Below are positions 27,431 to 38,300 of a DNA stretch of 64,000 nt, piece after piece. The DNA is taken from positions 124,001 through 188,000 of the forward strand of contig NZ_WJYA01000008.1 in assembly GCF_009709615.1 (NCBI RefSeq). The letters are read 5' to 3'. Both the position numbers and the translations under genes were made by a program. The stretch is from Winogradskyella ouciana. Its GTDB lineage: Bacteria > Bacteroidota > Bacteroidia > Flavobacteriales > Flavobacteriaceae. The notes beneath the pieces are model-generated. The model was not told the origin of the DNA. It ran no database searches and saw only the letters and a list, made by a program, of their open reading frames with translations. Every line of letters begins with the position of its first letter. Positions within the stretch are counted from its first letter, which is position 1.

Positions 27431-28780
27431 TTATTTTGTTTTAGTGTTTGACGTTGTCTCTGGTTGATAATAATTTGGTGGGAAGCCGTTAAGTTTTCGC
27501 CATAGCTCAAACCAAATTGGCACATCATCCAATAAAGCCATGGTAAAAGCGCCTGAGCCTGCTCGTATATCCTTTGGCCAAGGATTATCTTCTTCGTCTG
27601 GTGCCAACAACACTCTAAACTTACCATTATCACTTATAAAGTTCTCAATCGCAACCACTTTTGCTCCATAGGTTCCGTAAGATACATTTGGCCAACCACT
27701 AAAGACAATTGCAGGCCAACCATCAAACTGTACACGCACTTTTTCTCCAATGTTGAGCAGTGGCAAATCTATGGGCTCGACAAAAGTTTCTACTGCTAAA
27801 TCTACTTGTGCAGGCATAATACCAACCAAGGCTTCCCCTTCCTTAAATGTTTGCCCTACTCCACCTCTGAGCGCCTTATTGATGTAGCCATCGTAAGGTG
27901 CAGTGATGTACTGAAGCTCGTTTCTCAGCTTGTAGTTAGAGTATTCGTTATCTAGTTTAGACACTTGCGCCTCGGTATCGAACTGGCTCGATTGGGCCGT
28001 AAACTTATCGCTTTGCGCTTTTGAAATCTTATCGGAATACTCGGCATTGACACGAGAAATTTCGTACTGCGCATTAATAACCTCGTTCTTACTCGCTAAT
28101 AATTTATTTTCTTGAGAGATTAATTTTGCCTCTGTTTCCTGAAGTTTTAAACGCTTATCCTCAACGTCTTTGGTAGCTTTAAAACCTTCCTCTTGCAATG
28201 TTAAGGTTCGGTTGAACTGACGTTGCGCAATTTGTTTGTTGGTTTTAGCAGCTTCTAAATCGATACTATCACTCTGTACTTTGAGCTTCGCTTGCATCAA
28301 TTTATTTTTGGCCTGCTCTAGTTTTAATTTTCGCTCATTTATCAATGCAGCTATTTGTCGGTCTAATGCTTTCACTTTTTCACCATAGGAACCAACAGAT
28401 AATGCTTTAGCATCACGTTGCTGTGCTGTTCGTTCTACTAAATTAGGGTCGAAATATTCGCTTTTGATTTCTGAGATTTTCATAATGGTATCTCCCTTCG
28501 CAACAAAATCCCCTTCGCGCACAAACCACTGTTCTATACGACCAGGAATTGGAGATTGAATACTCTGTGGACGTTGATCTGGTGTTAAGGTTGTGACTTG
28601 CCCTCTACCTGTAATATTTTGTGTCCATGGCAAAAACAAAATGATAAAACCTATGATTGTAAAGGCTCCAAGAAATCGATTAAAGTACTTGTAGTAGCGA
28701 CCGTGGAATACACGTTTTCCAGATTTAGAATCGGAAATATCCACAGATTTATTAAGCTGGTTATGTGATATATTTAGCAT
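27431..28780 (-). CDS. HlyD-family membrane fusion protein
   Basis: 449 residues. A cytoplasmic N-terminus of about 33 residues, one membrane helix (FLGAFTIIGFIILFLPW), a biotinyl-lipoyl half (PIPGRIEQWFVREGDFVAKGD), a long coiled coil at about 115-290 built of two heptad-rich arms, the second lipoyl half (APYDGYINKALRGGVGQTF) and a beta-barrel domain (EKVRVQFDGWPAIVF). It should bridge the inner membrane ABC protein (11-base gap) and the TolC-like channel. The size and topology match type I secretion or antibiotic/peptide export adaptors rather than RND adaptors, which lack the N-terminal membrane anchor. Confidence 0.88.
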   Translation of the reverse strand: MLNISHNQLNKSVDISDSKSGKRVFHGRYYKYFNRFLGAFTIIGFIILFLPWTQNITGRGQVTTLTPDQRPQSIQSPIPGRIEQWFVREGDFVAKGDTIMKISEIKSEYFDPNLVERTAQQRDAKALSVGSYGEKVKALDRQIAALINERKLKLEQAKNKLMQAKLKVQSDSIDLEAAKTNKQIAQRQFNRTLTLQEEGFKATKDVEDKRLKLQETEAKLISQENKLLASKNEVINAQYEISRVNAEYSDKISKAQSDKFTAQSSQFDTEAQVSKLDNEYSNYKLRNELQYITAPYDGYINKALRGGVGQTFKEGEALVGIMPAQVDLAVETFVEPIDLPLLNIGEKVRVQFDGWPAIVFSGWPNVSYGTYGAKVVAIENFISDNGKFRVLLAPDEEDNPWPKDIRAGSGAFTMALLDDVPIWFELWRKLNGFPPNYYQPETTSNTKTK

Positions 28781-28791
28781 CGTTGTTCTTT

Positions 28792-30450
28792 TTAAATGAT
28801 TTCACCTTTGTTTAGTGTAATAGCCTGTGTGCAGTTGTTCGACCAGTCGTTGTTTGTACTCACAACAATTAAGGTCCAAGGATTAGCATCGTTAGTAAGG
28901 AAGTCAATGATTTTCTTCACTTCATTTTCCTCAAATTGCTCTAATGGATCTTCTAAAATGAGTACTCGTGGTTTATCTACAATAGCTCTAGCCAATACAA
29001 TCTTTTTGGCTACACTGAATGAAATTTGTTTCCCTTCTGGATAGAGAACCGTGTTTAACCCTTGTGGACTTTCCTTGATGAATTGTGTTAAACCAACATT
29101 TTCAATTGCCCACATTAATTGTTCATCTGATATTTCTGTATTTCCAAAAGTAATGTTCTCCCTTATCGTTCCTTCAAACGGAGTTTCATCTGCCAAGGAC
29201 ATTCCAAAATGTGATCTATAATGGTTTAAATTGATGTTACTGAGCATATACTTATCGAGGTATATTTTACCTTTGGTAGGCTCAATGACTCCTCCAATTA
29301 ATCGCAGTAAACTTGATTTACCTGCTCCACTTTCACCCTTAACCAAAATACGGCTCTTAGGGTGAATCTTTAATGATACGTTTTTCAGAATATCCTCTTC
29401 CCTATTAGGAACGTTATAAGAGACGTTGTTCAATTCTATACAGAAGTCGTCCTTAAACTCTGGTCTATCTCCGTTGTGCATTTCTAACTCTTTATCCACA
29501 ACCTGCCCCATTTTTTCCAATGACGTCAATACATCGTAAAAGGACTCTAGACCAAGAATTAATTTTTCAACTGAACCGATAACCAAAAGAATGATAATTT
29601 CAGCAGCGACAAATTGTCCGATATTCATCTCTTGGTTCAATACCAATAAACCACCAATTAACAACAGCCCAGCTGTGACAATTACCTTGAAGCCTATCAT
29701 TTGTATAAACTGCAACACTAAAATCCTAAAGTGGCTTTCTCTGGCCACCAAATAGTCGTTGACCAATTCGTCATTTTTATCGACAGCAAGAGTCGTTTTT
29801 CCTGAAAGTTTAAAGCTTACTATGGCTCTAGCAACTTCCTGAATCCAATGCGCCACCCTATATTTGTTTTGGGATTCCATTAAACTCGTTTCCATTCCTT
29901 TTTTGGCCGTGAAATTAAATACCACATACACCAACAAAAGCAATAGAATGCCAAAAGCGATAAAAAACGGATGGTAAAACGACAGTAAAATCAAAGAAAA
30001 AATAATCTGTAAGACTGCAGCGGGAATATCCACCAATATCTTCGCCAAACCTTTTTGAATGTTCAAGGTGTCGAAAAAACGATTTGCCAACTCTGGTGGA
30101 TAGTAGTTGCGTAATTCATTCATTTTTATCTTTGGGAATCTGTAGGTAAACTCAAAAGAGGCTCTGGTAAAAATACGTTGCTGAATCGTTTCTATGATGC
30201 GCATTTGCATGAGTTGCAATATGCCCACAAATGCCACACCCACCGTTACCAAAATCACCAGAATGACCCAAGACGTGCTTACTTGAGCTCCCTGGATTAA
30301 GTTTACTATGGCCTGTATTCCTAGTGGTAAAGTCAAAGCTAAAATCCCTGAGAAAACAGCATAATAAACCACTTGTAATAAATCTCTCTTTTCTAATTTT
30401 AAAAGGCCTACAAGCCTTTCCCAAGGAGACATTAATTCTTTATTGTTCAT
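28792..30450 (-). CDS. ABC exporter (permease fused to ATPase) with degenerate nucleotide-binding motifs
   Basis: 552 residues. An exporter-type six-helix membrane domain (about 20-310) is fused to a nucleotide-binding domain. Walker A is intact (GESGAGKSS, 372-380), but every other catalytic motif is changed: the Q-loop glutamine is replaced (GMSLADETPFEGTI, Ala at about 420), the LSGGQ signature reads ISFSV (476-480), Walker B Asp-Glu reads Glu-Asp in VLILEDP (496-502), and the H-loop histidine is absent (VVSTNND, about 530). The domain should still bind ATP but hydrolysis looks severely impaired in both sites of a homodimer. It sits between tetR (2-base gap) and the HlyD gene, so it belongs to a tripartite export unit. 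No C39 peptidase domain is present. Confidence 0.88.
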   Translation of the reverse strand: MNNKELMSPWERLVGLLKLEKRDLLQVVYYAVFSGILALTLPLGIQAIVNLIQGAQVSTSWVILVILVTVGVAFVGILQLMQMRIIETIQQRIFTRASFEFTYRFPKIKMNELRNYYPPELANRFFDTLNIQKGLAKILVDIPAAVLQIIFSLILLSFYHPFFIAFGILLLLLVYVVFNFTAKKGMETSLMESQNKYRVAHWIQEVARAIVSFKLSGKTTLAVDKNDELVNDYLVARESHFRILVLQFIQMIGFKVIVTAGLLLIGGLLVLNQEMNIGQFVAAEIIILLVIGSVEKLILGLESFYDVLTSLEKMGQVVDKELEMHNGDRPEFKDDFCIELNNVSYNVPNREEDILKNVSLKIHPKSRILVKGESGAGKSSLLRLIGGVIEPTKGKIYLDKYMLSNINLNHYRSHFGMSLADETPFEGTIRENITFGNTEISDEQLMWAIENVGLTQFIKESPQGLNTVLYPEGKQISFSVAKKIVLARAIVDKPRVLILEDPLEQFEENEVKKIIDFLTNDANPWTLIVVSTNNDWSNNCTQAITLNKGEII

Positions 30451-30452
30451 AA

Positions 30453-31127
30453 CTAATCGGTTAGAGCATTGATGGTTAAATCTTTGAAAAATTCTGTTGG
30501 AGTTGTTTTAGAGTCACAATCTGTTATGGACCTAAAGTGTTCTTTAAGAAAATGTTGATGAAGTGAACCTTCTACAATTGTACTAGCCAAACTAGACGCG
30601 AATTTATAATTTGGATTGACATTAGAAATCATATCGCTCAAACGTTTTATCAATCGCTTATAGACTACAAAGTAACCCTCTTTGTTTTCCTCATCTACTT
30701 CTTTGGTTAAATATGATTTTGAATATTCATTAATGATTATTTTATTGAGCACAACCTCGTTGACATGTGTAAACATGACATCCTCCTCAATAGTTTTGGT
30801 GACTATTTCAATGGCCTTAAAGAGTTTCTGTTTTTCATCTGGCATGTTGTGAGTGGCAAACACCAATTGATACTCAACCCATGCCCAGTACCACGAGGTT
30901 AAGTACAATAAGAGCTTATGTTTACTTTCAAAATAACGATAGATTGAACTTTCGTTTGAACCTATTTTAGCGCCCAACTTTTTAAACGTGAAACCGTCGA
31001 ACCCTATCTCATCTATAAGCAAAATACCGTGCTCTATTATACGCTTACCCAAATCAGAAGACTCGGGATCTTTGATATATATTTTATCAGGCACTGCTAT
31101 TTTTAAATTTGAAAGTAAATTTATCAT
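30453..31127 (-). CDS. TetR/AcrR-family transcriptional regulator
   Basis: 224 residues from the ATG at 31127. The frame is open to an ATG at 31148, but that codon lies inside the -7 promoter element, so it cannot be the start. N-terminal helix-turn-helix: GILLIDEIGFDGFTFKKLGAKIGSNESSIYRYFESKHKL would cover it (FTFKKLGAKIGSNESSIYRY is the recognition part). The C-terminal ligand domain is unassigned. It is the first gene of the operon with the ABC, HlyD and TolC genes, and a palindrome between its own -33 and -7 elements is the probable operator, so it likely represses the whole unit. Confidence 0.85.
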   Translation of the reverse strand: MINLLSNLKIAVPDKIYIKDPESSDLGKRIIEHGILLIDEIGFDGFTFKKLGAKIGSNESSIYRYFESKHKLLLYLTSWYWAWVEYQLVFATHNMPDEKQKLFKAIEIVTKTIEEDVMFTHVNEVVLNKIIINEYSKSYLTKEVDEENKEGYFVVYKRLIKRLSDMISNVNPNYKFASSLASTIVEGSLHQHFLKEHFRSITDCDSKTTPTEFFKDLTINALTD

Positions 31128-31145
31128 AATTAAAATATTTAATTG

Positions 31146-31176
31146 CAAAGATAATAGTATTACTATTAATTTTAAA
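31146..31176 (-). promoter_or_regulatory. Promoter of the tetR-ABC-HlyD-TolC operon
   Basis: Minus strand: TTTA (31173-31176), exactly 19 bases, TATCTTTG (31146-31153). The -7 is a perfect consensus. Transcription should begin near 31140, about 13 bases before the ATG at 31127, which fixes the tetR start codon. Confidence 0.75.
31152..31168. promoter_or_regulatory. Probable TetR operator
   Basis: Perfect 8-bp inverted repeat TAATAGTA / TACTATTA around one central base, lying between the -33 and -7 elements of the operon promoter and touching the -7. Size (17 bp) and position are typical of TetR-type operators; binding by the encoded regulator is inferred. Confidence 0.6.
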
Positions 31177-31183
31177 TTTTTAA

Positions 31184-31215
31184 CAAAAAATTATGCTAGT
31201 GATACACTAGCATAA
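31184..31215 (-). terminator. Intrinsic terminator of the TPR gene
   Basis: An 11-bp perfect inverted repeat (31191-31201 and 31205-31215, core ATGCTAGTG / CACTAGCAT, loop of three) is followed on the minus strand by six T (31185-31190). It ends transcription from the TPR gene (stop at 31245) before the tetR promoter. Confidence 0.85.
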
Positions 31216-31244
31216 AATATGATAATTAACTTAATGATTATGGT

Positions 31245-32198
31245 CTAAAGCCCTTCTATAGCCTCTTTTTCATCTTTAAACACCTCAATTTTTGGTAAGC
31301 CGGTAATGGCTTTATCTATCCATTTTAAGGCTTCGGTCTTTTTGTTTTGGTGTTTATAGATTTGCGCCAAACGGTAATAAGCCCATTCCTTTGGTACTCC
31401 ATCTTTAGCAGAGTGGTTGGCTAAATAGGCTTTAAGGCATTTTTCACCTTTATCGAGCTGTAAATTGTAATCGGCACAGACTTTCCCGATTTGGTAATGC
31501 ATAGCGTTGCGTTGGAGCTTTTGTTGCGCTTCCTCTAAATTACCAATAGCTTCGTTCGGCTTATCTTGGGTTTGATAAAAATTGGTCAGTTTTTCGTAAC
31601 AGGTTACTGAACCACCAACTTTAATGGCGAGTTTATAATATTTTTCGGCGAGTTCTGGTTCGTCATCATATTCATAGACATAACCTTTAGCCAAGTAGCC
31701 ATCAACTTTAGACAAGTTTTGTAGTTCATTGGCATATTTTAGCGCTTTAGAATTACTTCCGCCTACAATACCTGGTAGAGATACATACAATTCCACCAAA
31801 GCCCAACGTGCATCAATATGTTTTGGGTCTAATTCAGCAGCTTTTAAGAAAGAGCTCTTAACATCACCTATAATGGTCAGTGCTTTTAGTTTACTAGTAC
31901 TTAAGGCCTTCATACCTAAGGCTCCACCATATTTATAATGGTAATTGGCATTGTTTGGGTAAGTCTCTTTTAATTTTTCGTATTGTTCAATGGCTTTATC
32001 CCATTTTTTTTGATGTCCATAAGCATCTCCCAAAAGTTCAATAGCTTCTTTATCATCTGGATTAGTTTCTAAAAATGTAAGCATTTCGCTTTGGGCATTT
32101 TTAAACTGTTTTTTGACAATAAACGTTGTGGCCTTTTCTTTTGCTGTTTGAGAAAAGCATAGTGATGATATTAAGAATATCCAGAAAAATTTATACAT
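31245..32198 (-). CDS. Exported tetratricopeptide-repeat protein
   Basis: 317 residues. Signal peptide MYKFFWIFLISSLCFSQ, then about seven TPR-like helix pairs (KKWDKAIEQYEKLKETYPNN, SSFLKAAELDPKHIDARWALVELYVS, DEPELAEKYYKLAIKVGG, PNEAIGNLEEAQQ, KWAYYRLAQIYKHQNKKTEALKW-like units). It has no lipobox and is probably a soluble periplasmic scaffold. Own promoter at 32219-32249 and own terminator at 31184-31215, so it is a single-gene unit, divergent from the macroglobulin gene. Partner unknown. Confidence 0.8.
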   Translation of the reverse strand: MYKFFWIFLISSLCFSQTAKEKATTFIVKKQFKNAQSEMLTFLETNPDDKEAIELLGDAYGHQKKWDKAIEQYEKLKETYPNNANYHYKYGGALGMKALSTSKLKALTIIGDVKSSFLKAAELDPKHIDARWALVELYVSLPGIVGGSNSKALKYANELQNLSKVDGYLAKGYVYEYDDEPELAEKYYKLAIKVGGSVTCYEKLTNFYQTQDKPNEAIGNLEEAQQKLQRNAMHYQIGKVCADYNLQLDKGEKCLKAYLANHSAKDGVPKEWAYYRLAQIYKHQNKKTEALKWIDKAITGLPKIEVFKDEKEAIEGL

Positions 32199-32218
32199 AG
32201 CATATTTAAAAACTTAAA

Positions 32219-32249
32219 CAAAAATACAATTAATGGTTTAGTCGTAAAA
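32219..32249 (-). promoter_or_regulatory. Promoter of the TPR gene
   Basis: Minus strand: TTTT (32246-32249), 19 bases, TATTTTTG (32219-32226, perfect -7). About 20 bases before the ATG at 32198. Confidence 0.55.
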
Positions 32250-32378
32250 TCTTAATTTAATAACGTTTCGTTTCACTCACAAATTGTTTAACTTCACTCA
32301 TTGAAACGACACACTCACGTTTTAAAGCTTTTTTTGGAACACCTTTTGAAGGTATTTTGTACAAAACGAAATGAATTC

Positions 32379-35300
32379 ATGAAAACTTATATCTCAATAC
32401 TAATGCTAATTTGCTTTGCTTCTTTTTCTAATGCCCAGAACGATTTTGAAAGTCAATGGGAAAAAGTCACCAAACTCGAAAAAGATGGACTGACTAAAAG
32501 TGCAGCAGAATTAGTTGACACCATCTACAATGGCGCTGTTGCCGCTGAAAATAAGCAACAACAAATAAAAGCCTTATTGCACAAGAGTAAATATATGCTT
32601 GTGCTCGAGGAAGATGCGCAACTCAATATCGTTAATCTTTTTAAGTCAGAAATTGAAGCTTCAGAAAATATCGTTACCAAGCACCTTTTAGAAAATATGC
32701 TGGCAACCATGTATTGGCAATATTTTCAGCAAAACCGATATAAATTTTATAATCGTACTAAAACTACCGAAAAGGTAGATAATGTTGATTTTAGGACTTG
32801 GGATTTGGAAACCTTATTCCATGAAATCCATGTGTATTTTCACAGTTCACTTGAGAATGGTTTAATTCTACAACAAGAGCCTTTAAAAAACTATAATGTG
32901 CTTCTGCACGAAGCCGAAGGTTCTAAAACCTACAGACCAACCTTATACGATTTATTGAGCCACAACGCGCTTCAGTTTTATAAAACCAGTGAGAACAGCA
33001 TTACGCAACCTGCCTATAAATTCACTATTGACCAACCTGAATTTATTGCTGATAGCGAACAGTTCATCAACTTGAATTTAACCTCAAAAGATTCAACATC
33101 GCTTCAACTACAGGCTTTAAAAATTTATCAAAACCTATTAAAGTTTCATCGCGATAATACCATTACAAAAGCTTTTGTTGATGTAGATTTAGAACGTTTA
33201 AAGTTTGTGGCGCAACATGCCACCTTTCAGAATAAAGAAGCCTTATTGCTCGAAACTTTAAAAGGAAAAGCAGACGCTCTTAAAAACAATCCGCTTTCAG
33301 CACTTTATAATTTTGAAATTGCCTCGGTTTACAAAGCAATGGGAAACCGCTACAATAGTAATCCAGATGGAAGTAAAGTGGATGACACTAACCGTTGGAA
33401 GCTAAAAGAGGCTTTGGAAATATGTGAAAGTGTTATTTCAAAATTTCCTGAAAGTGATGGCGCAAAACAATGTAAAATCCTAAAACAGCAAATTCTGTTG
33501 CCAAACATAAGACTTCAGGCTGAAGAATATATTCCGATCAATTCCGCATCACGAATTTTAGTGAGCTACAACAATCTCACCAGTTTAGATTTCAAGATTT
33601 ATAAGGTCAGTAAAAACCAATTAGAGAACTATAATAAGTCTTATAATGCTGAAGAAAAAAGTAAGTTTTTCAGCAAGTTGAGTCCAATAAAATCATTTTC
33701 CAACACTTTAAAATCCGAAAACGACTACCAAGAACACAGTACGGAAATCATTGTGCCAGAATTGGCAAATGGCCTATATCTTATAAAAGCAGATACCAAA
33801 ACCAATGATGTTTTTGCGGCTTCCCATATTCAGGTGACGGATTTAGCGTTATTGGAAAGCGATCAAAATGATGTGGTGAATTATCAGCTCATCAACAGAA
33901 ACAATGGAGCACCAATTGTTGGTGCTGCGATTAACATTACCTACAGAAACAATAGAAACAAACTGTTATCGAAAACATACACCACAGATCGTTTTGGAAA
34001 ATTTAAGTTCAACAAAAACAGTAGTTATTACAGAGCTGTAGAAGTCCGTGTGAATCACAAAGACGAAACCGCCTACTTTGGTGATTACCATATTGGCAGA
34101 AAATACCAAACACGAGAAAACAAAGACACCCAATACACCGTTTTTCTATTTACGGATCGTAGCATTTACAGACCTGGACAAACCGTTTATTTTAAAGGTA
34201 TTGCCACAGCAACCAAAGATGGAAATACAGAGGTTTTTGCGAATGAAGCTGCCAAAGTAAAACTCAAAAACGTTAACGGTGAAGTGGTTAGTGAACTCAC
34301 TTTAAAAACCAATGAATTCGGTTCGGTGAGTGGTGAATTTATTTTACCTAACGATGGACTTACGGGCAACTACTCCATAGAGATGTTCTGCGGAAGAAAT
34401 GGCTATACCTATTTCTCAGTTGAGGAATACAAACGTCCAAAATTTAAGCCAGAATTTCAACCTATTACCGAAACTTTTAAAGTTAACGACAGTATTACCG
34501 TAAATGGTTTAGCCAAGGCTTTTGCTGGAAGCAATATTACAGATGCCAAGGTGGTTTATCGTGTGAATCGCCAAGTACAATTCCCAACTTGGTGGTACTG
34601 GAGACGACCAGGTCATTTCAATGCCGAAGCTCAAGAAATTACGTTTGGCGAAACTAAAACCAATGATAAAGGTGAGTTTGAAATTACCTTTAAAGCCATT
34701 CCAGATGAGAGTGTCTCAAAAGACAATTTACCAATTTTTAGATACGAAGTCACTGCTGATGTTACCGATATTAATGGTGAAACACGTTCCGTAAGTACAA
34801 CGGTTAATGTGGGTTACCATGCTATGACTTTACAGATTTCTGCACCTAATACGATTGATAAATCGAAAAAAACGATTGAAATTTCCCTTAATTCCATGAA
34901 TTTAAATGGAGAGGAAGTTCCTGCAAAGGGAACATTGAAGGTTTATAAGTTAAACGCACCAGAACAGGTATTGCGAGAAAGACCATGGAATGCACCAGAT
35001 TACCAAGTGATTTCCAAAGAGGAATTTAAACGTCTATTTCCGCACGATCCTTACAATAATGAACACCTGATGACCAATTGGGAAAAAGGAGAGGAAGTTT
35101 TCAGTACATCATTCGATACTGAAGAAGAAAAGACCATAACGCTTAAAAAGTTGAGAAAATGGGATTCCGGTAAGTATATCATTGTTGCCGAAAGTGAAGA
35201 CAAGTTTGGGCAAGAGGTAAAGGATGAAGTCTTTACAACACTTTATAGCGATGATGACAAAACCGTTGCCGATAACCAATTATTTGAAGCCACTTTAGAC

Positions 35301-38300
35301 AAAGACAGTTACAACGTTGGTGATATAGCAAAGCTAACTTTAGGCTCTTCGGCCAAAGATGTTACCGTTACGGTTGAAGTTGAAAAGGATGGCAAAATCA
35401 TTGTGACGCAATTGGTAAAACTGAGCAATTCTAAGCAAACAATAACAATTCCTGTTTTAGAAGGTGATCTCGGAGGATTTGAAGTTCATGCTAGTTTTGC
35501 GGCTTTCAATAGCTATATAGCACAACGTTTTGGAGTGAATGTGCCTTATCCAAAAACCGATTTAGAGATTGAAACCACAACCTTTAGGGATAAGCTACAG
35601 CCAGGACAAGATGAAACTTGGAGCTTTAAAATTAAAGGCCCAAAAGGAGATAAGGTTTCTGCTGAATTATTAGCAAGTATGTACGATGCCTCGTTGGATG
35701 AATTCAGAACACATGACTGGAATTTTAACCCTATTCACAGAAGGTACTACTCCGGTAGAATAAACAAAAACCATAGACAGAGTTTTGGCAATACGAGTTT
35801 TAGGGTATTTAACCGTTTTGAACAAATTGCGAATTATAGCTCACAAAACTATGACCAGTTGAATTGGTTTGGGTTTTATTTTAAGTATGGTAGAACTCGT
35901 TATTTGACGAGAGGAATAGCTTCTGGTCTTGAAGTTGAGGCAGCTGTTAGTGAAGCATTTGAATCTGACGAAAATTTAGAGTCAGTAGTTGTTATGGATT
36001 CTGAAAGCAAAAAGGCTTTAGTTTACAATAGTGTCACAGAACAAAGCGGAGGAACCAAATTAGCTGAACGAAATCCAAAAGAAGAAAAAGTTGATTCTGA
36101 TAATATCCAAATCCGAAAAAACCTAAACGAAACAGCCTTCTTCTTTCCGCATTTACAAACCGATGCAGAAGGTAATGTAAGTTTTAATTTTAAAGCTCCA
36201 GAAGCCTTAACCAAATGGAAACTGCAACTCTTGGCACATACCAAAACTTTGGAAAGTGCAGTCACACAATTGGAAGCTGTTACACAGAAAGAATTGATGG
36301 TAATACCAAATGCGCCACGTTTTTTACGTGAAGGAGACCAAATTACCATTAGTACTAAAATTGCAAATCTTACTGATAATGAGCTAACTGGTATGGCTAA
36401 ATTAGAATTGACAGATGCTGTTACTGGAAAAGATATTTCTAAGGACATACTGGTCGTTGAGCGTAGTCGAAACGACAATTCTGAAGATGGCACTTCGACT
36501 TCGCTCAGCGCCCAGAACTTTTCTGTCGACGCAAATGGAAACACACAAGTCTCATGGTCTTTGGCAATTCCAGAAGGTTTACAAGCCGTACAATACAAAG
36601 TCATTTCAAAAGCTGGTGATTTCAGTGATGGTGAGCAAAACGCACTACCTGTTTTAAGCAACAGAATGTTAGTCACAGAAACACTACCAATGTGGGTACG
36701 TTCTAATCAGACGAAGATGTTTACGTTAGATAAATTGAAAAAACAGACATCAACGACGCTCAGCCACCATAAATTGACATTGGAGATGACATCCAACCCA
36801 GCTTGGTATGCGGTTCAGGCGTTGCCTTACTTAATGGAATATCCTTATGATTGTAATGAGCAGACGTTTGCACGTTACTATTCAAATGCTTTGGCGCAAC
36901 ATATTGTAAAATCGAATCCAAAAATTGAAGCTGTTTTCAACCAATGGGCTTCGACAAGCTCAGCCAGCTTACTATCGAATTTAGAAAAGAATCAACAGTT
37001 GAAGTCATTATTGATTCAAGAAACACCTTGGTTACTTGATGCACAATCTGAAACCGAACGGAAAAAGCGCATCGGATTGTTGTTCGATCTTAGCAAAATG
37101 AACAATGAATTGAGTTCTGCTTTACGTAAACTGAAACAAAACCAATTACCTTCTGGTGCTTGGCCATGGTTTAATGGTGGTTATGCGAATCGTTACATTA
37201 CACAACATATCGTTTCTGGTTTTGGACATCTAGATAAACTTGGTGTCACTTCGACTACGCTCAGTGACCAAAATGCTATGATTCAAAACGCCATACAGTA
37301 CTTAGATGCCGAATTTGTACAAGAATATAAAGACATTAGAAAGTACAACAAAGACGTTGATTTGAGCAAAGACCATCTGTCTCACATGCAATTGCATTAT
37401 TTGTATGTCCGCAGTTTTTATCCTGAAATAAAAGCTTCAAAAGATGTAGAAACCATCATGGATTATTACAAAGGTCAGATTCAAAAGTATTGGTTAAAGC
37501 GTTCATTGTATGCCAAAGGTTTAATGACCTTAACCATGCACAGAATGAACGATGACGCCACTGCTGGTAAAATTCTAAAATCATTTAAAGAAAATAGCAT
37601 CACTTCTGAGGAACTGGGTATGTATTGGAAATCTAACACCAATTCGTGGCATTGGTACCAAGCACCAATCGAAACCCAAGCCTTGTTGATTGAAGCGTTT
37701 GCTGAAGTTGGCGATGTCATTCAGAGCGAAGCGAAGAATCTCGAAGACATCGATAATCTAAAAATCTGGTTGCTAAAAAACAAGCAAACCAATAGCTGGA
37801 AAACTACTAAAGCCACAACGGAAGCTGTTTACGCCTTATTATTACAAGGAAGTGACTGGCTAAGCGTTACCGACATGGTTGATGTGAAAGTTGGTGATGA
37901 AACCATTTCACCCAAGACTTTAGATAACGTAAAAGTTGAAGCTGGTACTGGCTACTATAAAACATCATGGACAGGTTCTGAAATTGAACCAGAAATGGCA
38001 GATGTTACCATTTCCAAAAAAGGCGATGGCATTGCTTGGGGAGCGATGTACTGGCAATATTTTGAGGATTTAGATAAAATCACCTCAGCTGAGACTCCTT
38101 TAAAACTGAGTAAAAAATTGTTCTTGAAAACCAATACAGATAAAGATGAGGAAATTTCTGAAATCACTTCAGATACTAAATTAAAGGTTGGTGATTTAGT
38201 TAGAGTGCGAATAGAACTAAGAACGGATCGCTCTATGGAATTTGTACATCTTAAGGATATGCGTGCCGCAGGTTTTGAGCCTACCAATGTGTTATCACAA

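Noticed and set aside
36023..36676. 217-codon open frame on the minus strand inside the macroglobulin gene
   Set aside because: It lies wholly inside a well-supported gene on the other strand, has no recognisable protein motif and no promoter; it is a shadow frame.
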